From Pseudohalocynthiibacter aestuariivivens (GTDB lineage: Bacteria > Pseudomonadota > Alphaproteobacteria > Rhodobacterales > Rhodobacteraceae), in NCBI RefSeq assembly GCF_018457175.1, contig NZ_JAGFNU010000011.1, positions 1 to 64,000 on the forward strand: a stretch of 64,000 nt of DNA. The letters are read 5' to 3'. The translations under genes and the position numbers were made by a program. Shown in pieces: positions 62,512-64,000 of the stretch (its first letter is position 1; each line of letters starts with the position of its first letter). The notes below the pieces were generated by a model. That model was not told where the DNA came from, ran no database searches, and saw only the letters and a list, made by a program, of their open reading frames with translations.

Positions 62512-63573
62512 ATGACCTGGCTGGCGCTTTGCGATTTTTCTAACTCATTTTTTTCTCCTCTTGGGATATCACATCCGTCGGCAGTAGGCGGTTCCAAACC
62601 ATCTGACGAGCAGCTTTTGGCAAAGGGTAGCCTTGTCATCGAAATTTCCACGCTTGAAGAAAATTCAAACGCATTGGAACTGATAAATTTTTATTCAGTT
62701 TCCGATTGGGGAACGCAGCTAAAAATCAGTCTTACACAGAACGACACTGTCATTTTACGACATATTCAGGGGTCACGTCAGATTACGTTGGAAACGGGGG
62801 AGGGCGCGCTTGTTCGCGCGCAACCCTCCAGGATCATTTTCTCCTGGGATGCCCCGCAACGCTGGGGGCAGCTAACGATTGAAAACCTTGATGACGGGTC
62901 TGTGCATACCAAAGACGTGTCGGATCCGTTGCCAGTTCCTGTCGTTGACGTCCATCACATGACGATGTCACCCGAAAGCACGCGTGCTGTTTCAGAAGTT
63001 CTGTTTTTTACGTTTTCGGACCAGATTGAAGAACATGGCCTTATCCCCGGAATTGTCGCGTCTTCACCGGTGGAAACGCCAAATGGGCCAGAGCTTGTGC
63101 AAAACCTGCGCGTGGGTGATTTGGTTTCAACACTGGACAGTGGTCCTCAGCCTATACGCTGCCTTATGGTGCGTGATGTTCCGGCGCATGGTCACTATCA
63201 GCCTTTGCGGCTTCGCGCCCCGTATTTCGAGCTAAACCAAGATATCATGGTTGCGCGGAATTTGCGTCTTTTGGTCGAAGGTGACATGGTCGAGTATCTT
63301 TTCGGAGAAGAAGAGGTCCTGATCAATGCAGAGCATTTGCAAGACACCTATTCCGTTTTACCCGAAACGCGATTGAAAACTATTCGCTACTATCAGTTAC
63401 TGTTTGACCGTCCAGAGATTTTGAACGTGGCGGGAAGTAGTGTTGAGAGCCTGTTCAGGCCACAACCATCTGGCGAAGATTTTTCAGATGAATTACCGGT
63501 TCACACCGAACCATCGCGACCAGTTTTACGCCCCTTCGAGGCCTACACGTTGAAATCTATGCGCGCAGGCTAG
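62512..63573 (+). CDS. Hint-domain protein lacking the catalytic cysteine
   Basis: The 353-residue protein has a beta-rich N-terminal half (residues 38-140) and a C-terminal Hint-like domain aligned with that of the preceding protein: IPGIVASSPVETPNG with Gly180 in place of the Cys, then LRVGDLVSTLDSGPQPIRCL, ARNLRLLVEGDMVEYLFGEEEVLINAEHL and a shared C-terminal RPFEAYTLKS tail. The QHR motif of the first protein is NLR here, so both likely catalytic residues are lost. It may be an inactive partner or binder. It starts 123 bases after the first Hint gene with no clear ribosome site, and codes the same direction. Confidence 0.8.
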   Translation: MTWLALCDFSNSFFSPLGISHPSAVGGSKPSDEQLLAKGSLVIEISTLEENSNALELINFYSVSDWGTQLKISLTQNDTVILRHIQGSRQITLETGEGALVRAQPSRIIFSWDAPQRWGQLTIENLDDGSVHTKDVSDPLPVPVVDVHHMTMSPESTRAVSEVLFFTFSDQIEEHGLIPGIVASSPVETPNGPELVQNLRVGDLVSTLDSGPQPIRCLMVRDVPAHGHYQPLRLRAPYFELNQDIMVARNLRLLVEGDMVEYLFGEEEVLINAEHLQDTYSVLPETRLKTIRYYQLLFDRPEILNVAGSSVESLFRPQPSGEDFSDELPVHTEPSRPVLRPFEAYTLKSMRAG

Positions 63574-63591
63574 GTGATCTGGGCCTGCCGA

Positions 63592-63951
63592 TCAGGTATC
63601 ATAGAACGGTGTCATCTGCGCAACGATTACAGAGTTTTCAATAAGCGCACGGTTCATCAGGTCTTTTTCCTCGTCCCCGATATCGTGACCTTCAGCAAGC
63701 CGTTCCTCAAGTGTGCCGTACCCGGAAACATCCAGTGGTGCCATCTCTGCCTGCTTGAGGATCGCGACAGTTTCACGCACGGCCTCTGCTTCATCAACGC
63801 CCGACGCATAGATCATCAACGCCGCACCTGTTGCGGTTTTGGGTAACCCGTCACCCGTAGAACGGCCGACCTCGACCAGCAGGGTATAGACCTGCTGGCG
63901 AGATTTTTTCTTAGGCTTATCAGCTACTTTCTCAGTCACGAAGTAACTCAT
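63592..63951 (-). CDS. small conserved cytoplasmic protein, unknown function
   Basis: The 119-residue protein has a Lys-rich start (residues 8-17), then a mixed alpha-beta pattern including VYTLLVEVGRSTGDGLPKTATGAALMIYASG and two acidic helices (residues 52-68 and 81-104). I do not recognise the family. Composition and even codon use support a real gene. It is convergent with the second Hint gene, 18 bases apart. No strong ribosome site is visible before its ATG. The 49 bases after it to the window end show nothing. Confidence 0.7.
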   Translation of the reverse strand: MSYFVTEKVADKPKKKSRQQVYTLLVEVGRSTGDGLPKTATGAALMIYASGVDEAEAVRETVAILKQAEMAPLDVSGYGTLEERLAEGHDIGDEEKDLMNRALIENSVIVAQMTPFYDT

Positions 63952-64000
63952 TAATAGAGGTTTTTGACCGCGTCTGTGCGTCTACCTTTTTCACGATAAC

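Overview
The window looks like chromosomal DNA of a marine-type alphaproteobacterium of the Rhodobacteraceae (Roseobacter group). The evidence is the petABC operon with Rhodobacter-like proteins, the rsfS-rlmH-gpmI-envC-ctpA-rppH order, leuC/leuD/leuB interleaved with a membrane protein and a nuclease-fold protein, and proteins built on the Hint domain. No species can be named from sequence alone. Most of the window is core metabolism. It also holds a few catabolic or accessory modules and one possible mobile-element edge at the far left.

Layout. 1-1130: start of an IS30-type transposase running off the left edge, a small DUF2846 lipoprotein, a gene-poor stretch with inverted repeats, and tRNA-Lys(TTT). 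1.2-4 kb: dapF-mtaB-GST operon. 4-6.7 kb: ribH2 under an FMN riboswitch, a divergent PaiB-like flavin-binding protein, a second GST and small proteins. 7-9.8 kb: petABC (cytochrome bc1) closed by a strong terminator. 10-14 kb: VTT-like membrane protein, then thiBPQ under a TPP riboswitch. 14-17 kb: aroC, HD hydrolase, EamA transporter, HU. 17-21.4 kb: LysR-ade-amn, which together would turn AMP into adenine and then hypoxanthine. 21.5-24.3 kb: class II aldolase/adducin protein with two tandem membrane di-iron hydroxylase paralogs. 24.3-29.3 kb: GlxA/CdhR-type regulator divergent from acyl-CoA dehydrogenase, ADP-forming-type acyl-CoA ligase and a CaiD-like hydratase, probably a CoA-dependent pathway for a carnitine-like compound. 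29.3-30.4 kb: ArsR-SRPBCC-YCII module. 30.6-35.2 kb: five-gene branched-chain-type ABC importer. 35.3-37.5 kb: glycosyltransferase and nucleotide-sugar epimerase. 37.6-38.5 kb: DUF2167 gene broken by a one-base frameshift. 38.6-44.1 kb: leuB, nuclease-fold protein, membrane protein, leuD, leuC. 44.4-49.2 kb: MscS channel, amidase, permease and divergent LysR. 49.4-55 kb: rsfS-rlmH-gpmI-envC-ctpA-rppH. 55-60.5 kb: MltB-type transglycosylase, rnr, DUF2064 protein, dapE. 60.8-64 kb: two adjacent Hint-domain proteins, the second lacking the catalytic residues, and a small conserved protein.

Regulation visible in the DNA includes the FMN and TPP riboswitches, a perfect LysR-type inverted repeat at 48232-48256, an ArsR-type palindrome at 30422-30437, and several intrinsic terminators. 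Several gene starts were moved inward from the longest open frame where a Shine-Dalgarno sequence and domain boundaries demanded it (petA, petC, thiQ, aroC, EamA, HU, both desaturase-cluster genes and others). Two genes (rsfS and the nuclease-fold gene) appear to lack a well-placed canonical start. I saw no CRISPR array, replication origin, rRNA or prophage.
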